Of a stretch of 64,000 nucleotides of DNA, positions 60,341-64,000 are shown one piece after another. Made by a program: the position numbers and the translations under genes. Every line of letters starts with the position of its first letter. Within the stretch, counting starts at the first letter, position 1. The notes under the pieces are model-generated. The model saw nothing but the letters and a program-made list of their open reading frames with translations. It did no database searches and had not been told where the DNA came from. The DNA comes from Pyrenopolyporus hunteri (taxonomy: Eukaryota > Ascomycota > Sordariomycetes > Xylariales > Hypoxylaceae), in the NCBI GenBank assembly GCA_902806595.1, contig CADCXC010000003.1, forward strand, positions 1,240,001-1,304,000, read 5' to 3'.

Positions 60341-63300
60341 CTAGCAGGCCATCAGATTCGGCACGCCCCTGGGGCCCCTGACGACCAAGCCGCTCGCGGA
60401 CTCCCTGTCCCTCGCGACGTGGCCGAAGAGGCACTGCCAGAGGTCGTCGTTGCGGACGACCTCGCCGAGGGCCTTGTCCTTGCTCATGAGCTTCGCCAGG
60501 TCGGCCTGCCGCAGCTCCATGGAGTTGGCCTGCTCGAGGAAGAGGTCCGGGACCTCGGGCGCGCCCGCGGGCTCCCTCGACTTGCCCTTGGCGCCCCGGC
60601 CGGCGTGCTCCAGCCGCCGCTGGACCGACATGTTGTAGATGGACTCCTCGACCGTCCCCTCGATCAGGTAGAGCCACACGGTGGTCGGGTGCTCCTGCCC
60701 GATACGGTCGACCCGGGCGATAGCCTGCAGTTCCAGGGCCGTGTTGAGCAGGGGCTCGCACAGGAAGACGTGGCTGGCGTTGACTAGGTTGAGGCCGCCG
60801 GCATGCGCCCTGGCGTCCATGAGGAAGCACTCGATGGCGGGGTCCTCCTTGAATTTCTTGATGCCGCCGTCTACGTAGTCGAAGGAGGCGTGCCCGACCC
60901 CGTACCAGCTGAGCGCCCGGCTGAGGATATCGAGGAACCCTCGAAACTGGGAAAAGATAACCGACTTGGCGCCCGGGTCCTCGACGCGTAGCCAGATCAG
61001 GTGTTTGGCCAGGGCGTCGGCCTTGGTGCCGAACGACGCCCCGCGGGAGTTGATGCTTCTGATAGCCTCGAGTTTCTGGCTGCTGAATTCGGAGTAGATG
61101 CCGAGCCTCTTCGCCTGAGCAGACAAGCCGGCGTCTCTCGACCCCTGCAGCTGCTCCTGGTGGAGAGTCAGCTTCTGCTTCTTCAGGACGATGTTGTGGA
61201 GCGCCGAGCTCGTAAGGCCCGTTTTGCAGACGGGGCAGTTGCGCCTCGTCTTGAACCACATCTTGATGCATTCGGTGCAGAATTGATGCCCGCATATGGT
61301 AAGGACGCCTGCGGTGAAAGGGGATTGGCAAATAATGCAGATTTCTTCTACGCTATCGGGCGATTCTTTGAGGTGAACGACTGCGAATTAAGTTAGTATA
61401 ATATAAGAACCGGTACCCTGGTTAGAGTACGTACGGTAACGATGCCGAGGCAGCTTCTTGTCGATCTTCGCCTTGAGGGACTCCTCTTCCAACACCCTCG
61501 CCTGTATGTCGGCGGGAGTTTCGGCCCTCTCCATCTCGAGCGGAGCAACCGTATCGGATATTCCTTGTAGCTGCCTATAGTACTCGACGCGAGAATTCAT
61601 GGCTAGGGTGAACGTTCGTAACTCGCGTTCTAGCTTTTCCGCGACCTTGCTCTGGGCGCTGCTCTGCTCCTGTATCTGCCGGACCTGCTGGTCGACGATA
61701 CTCAACTCGATAGCTGCCCGGCTACTCCCGCCATTGATCTCGGTGCGAAGCGTCGCCGCCAACTCCCGAAGGCCGGCAATGACGCCCCGGAACGAAGTCC
61801 CGGGGGGAGGTCTAGCCTTCTCCCGTCGTTCAAGCAGGGTGATGGTTTTCTCGGGAGCATGACCTTGCCCGTCCGTCGCCTGTCTTATGGCAAGACGGGT
61901 CTCGTAGTTAACCCGCTCGTTTTCCAAGCCTGTTATCGCTGTCTGTCTATCTGCGATCGCGGCCCTTAGTGCCAGGGTATACACCATTAGCTCGTCCTGA
62001 ATCTTAGTCGATTCTTCATATTCCTCGCCCGTAACCTCCACATCGTCCTCTTCGTCTACGAGCGGCTGCCTTAGAATTCCGATAATGGTTTCCCGCCAGT
62101 CGTCGATCAAGTCCGCCTGCTTATTTAGGGCATCGCTGAGCAGCTCGGCGGAAGTTAGATGCTGAGCGCCTCTCAGGCTGTGGACTGTAGGGGGGCTCAT
62201 CTCGGGGATTTCGACGAACGATTGCGAGGCAGACTTTTCTTGAAGTTTGGCTATGTGAGACAATGCCTTTGTCCGTGGCTCGTGTAGGATCTCTTTCCGG
62301 ATGTTTTTCGCTACCTCATACCCGGAGGTTTCCTTCTCTTCTAAGAGCTTGAACTCTTCCGAGTCGGGAATTGTCTTCTGCGCGTCGGTTTTTATCTGGT
62401 AGTAGCCGCTGGCGATGAAGAATATGGCTCTGTGGTGCAGGTCGAGCATAGATCGGAGTTTGCGCCGGCATTCGCTAACTTGCGAGTTTGTTGCTTTCTC
62501 ATCGGAATCGTCGTCGCTTTCGCCCCCCTCCGGATCCTCGTCCGACTTAGCCTGGTTGGCTTTCTCCAATTCGACTTGTAGTTGCTTCCGGCATTCTTCT
62601 TCTAAAACCTTGACCTCGGCCTCGACTTGCTGCCAAATTTGAATAGCCTCGGCTATCTCGGACTGTTGCTCCAACACACGGCCTCTTTCTAGCTTCTTGA
62701 GGTAGTAATTGCGTTGATTCGTCTTGATAAAGGCATCCGATTGCTCAATCATAACATCTAGCATCTCTTCAACCGTCCGTAGGACTTTATTTCTCATGGA
62801 GTTTCTGAGAAGACGTTTGGGGCCGAGCGAGGCGTGTAGGGCGGTCTGCCTGAGTTGGGCGAGAGCACACTTCAACAGATCTATAACAAGCGGATCCTCC
62901 GGGTCCCAGTCATTGTAAAACGGCGTCCCATCCTCCCTGAGGCCGGCCTCCTCCATGAGTTCTCTAAACTGCGCTGTGTAGTGCTGTTGCTCGACCGGGA
63001 TAAAGGGCGTAGTTATGACATAGCGTTTCTGGGGCGGTAGGGACAGCTCATCACGGATGGCATGCTTGGAGTGCCGTAAGGAGATACGGCTAAAGAGAGG
63101 TTTGAACAGGTCTTTATGGCTCGTTATCAAGGCTTCCCAAATAGGTAAGGAGGAGGCGAAGGGCTCGTAACGAAGGAAAACCAGCAAGCCCCATAGATCC
63201 TCGATGTTTTCCTTCACCGGTGTGCCGGTAATGCCCCAATTATTGACGCGCGGTATCCATCTTGCAACCTTGGCTGCGTTACTAACGCCGCTCTCGATCT

Positions 63301-64000
63301 GTTGTGCTTCGTCTAGGCACACCCTCCACCAGGAGATCTGGGTTAAGGGCGAGTTTCGACGCTGGTACTTCCTGTCGTGCCGCCTGGAACGGTCGGGCGG
63401 TTCCTTTGCGAAATGGATTTCGGTTTGGAGAACGTGATAGGTGGTCATGACGACGTCGTGTTCGGCCAGTCGCGAAACCAGTTCTTCCTCGTCTTCTCCC
63501 TTATCCCTCTTCAAGCCCCTGTATACCGTCACACGGAGAAGTGGTGCGTGCTTCTTAAACTCAGCAATCCATTGGCTCTGCAGCGTACCTGGAGTGACGA
63601 TCAAGGTTGCGCCGGTAGGACGTAGGGTCTGGGGTATGTCGCCGACTAAGTTGGGGAGGTTCTTGCGTGTGTGCATGCAGATGAGGGCGATAATCTCGAC
63701 CGTCTTCCCTAGGCCCATTTCCTCAGCTAGGATGCCGCCTCTCATAGAGTTCTCGCTTGTGCGGAATGGGGTGATGTCCCTGGTTACGATATGGTAAAGG
63801 TCGCTGATGTATATCAGTTGTCCGTCCGCGTCCTTTCCTGCTTTGAAGGATAACGGAAGGCGGTCGGTGGACGTCTCATGTATGGGTTCTAGGCCAGGTT
63901 CACCATTTGCACAATAGTCACTCCATTGGACACCTTCCTTGCTCAAAAGCCATTGCAAGGCTCTACGTTGGAAGGGAAATAGTCGGGCCGTCAGCATAGG
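60341..64000 (-). CDS. SNF2-family helicase with RING finger (IRC20/SHPRH-like), 5' partial
   Basis: Exons 64000-61435 and 61380-60341, with a 54-nt intron (GTACGT...CGCAG, TACTAAC branch site). About 1200 residues are visible; the N-terminus lies beyond the window. The helicase N-lobe has EEMGLGKT (Walker A) and CLDEAQQIES, so the DExH box reads DEAQ. A long charged helical insert follows. A C3HC4 RING is completed by the splice: CIICQSPF...CGHQFCTECI...NCPVCKTG. The C-lobe has SVIFSQFRGFLDIL and the arginine-finger motif QAIARVDRIGQ. RING between the two lobes is the arrangement of yeast Irc20 and human SHPRH, ubiquitin ligases acting in DNA repair. The C-terminal exon is much richer in GC third positions than the first exon. 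Confidence 0.9.

Noticed and set aside
60315..61331. 338-codon minus-strand frame
   Set aside because: Shifted frame of the helicase C-terminal exon; the Irc20-type motifs lie in the other frame.

Overview
The window is nuclear DNA of a filamentous ascomycete (Pezizomycotina, probably Sordariomycetes). The evidence is short GT-AG introns of about 50-130 nt, several with TACTAAC-like branch sites just before the acceptor, single genes separated by long spacers, no operons, and a gene set typical of such fungi (LST8, SCY1/CEX1-like, homoserine kinase, IFRD, recyclin-1, RAMP4/YSY6, an IRC20/SHPRH-type helicase). The exact species cannot be read from the sequence. All exon joins below were worked out by eye from frame, splice sites and family conservation.

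Layout. 1-1586: 3' part of a ferric reductase. 2461-3724: homoserine kinase. 5119-6692: secreted FAD-linked oxidase. 7254-9614: SCY1-like pseudokinase, convergent with the TORC subunit LST8 (11812-10477, minus). 11.8-16.7 kb is gene-poor, with one small zinc-ribbon candidate at 13.6-13.9 kb. 16727-18220 (minus): OTT_1508-like deaminase-fold protein, divergent from a CorA-like transporter (19100-20727). 21563-24235 (minus): FHA-domain protein with a C-terminal hydrophobic anchor, divergent from IFRD (26736-28106). 31995-37373: a 1755-residue disordered protein of unknown role. 38738-39811: GC-rich MDR oxidoreductase. 40.6-42.3 kb: a nonsense-mutated pseudogene and a small membrane-protein candidate. 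43502-44034 (minus): small mitochondrial-type membrane protein with an apparent GC-AG intron, divergent from YSY6/RAMP4 (44767-45127). 45754-46998 (minus): lysine-rich SMAP-domain protein. 47254-47810: MITE-like inverted-repeat element. 48173-50962: recyclin-1 (F-box, Sec10-like, CaaX end). 54874-55512: bZIP-like basic-region protein. 55.5-60.3 kb: long spacer rich in micro- and minisatellites. 60341-64000 (minus): SNF2/RING helicase, cut by the window edge.

How the genes relate. Most are independent housekeeping genes: iron reduction, threonine synthesis, TOR signalling, ER/Golgi and endosomal traffic, ER translocation, DNA repair. There is no metabolite cluster, no CRISPR and no recognisable prophage or complete autonomous transposon. 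The least-described items are the deaminase-fold protein, the zipper-less bZIP-like protein, the anchored FHA protein, the long disordered protein and the MITE-like element. A short palindromic motif built on CCTAGGTA/GGTACC recurs in many spacers and I did not find it in the confident exons.
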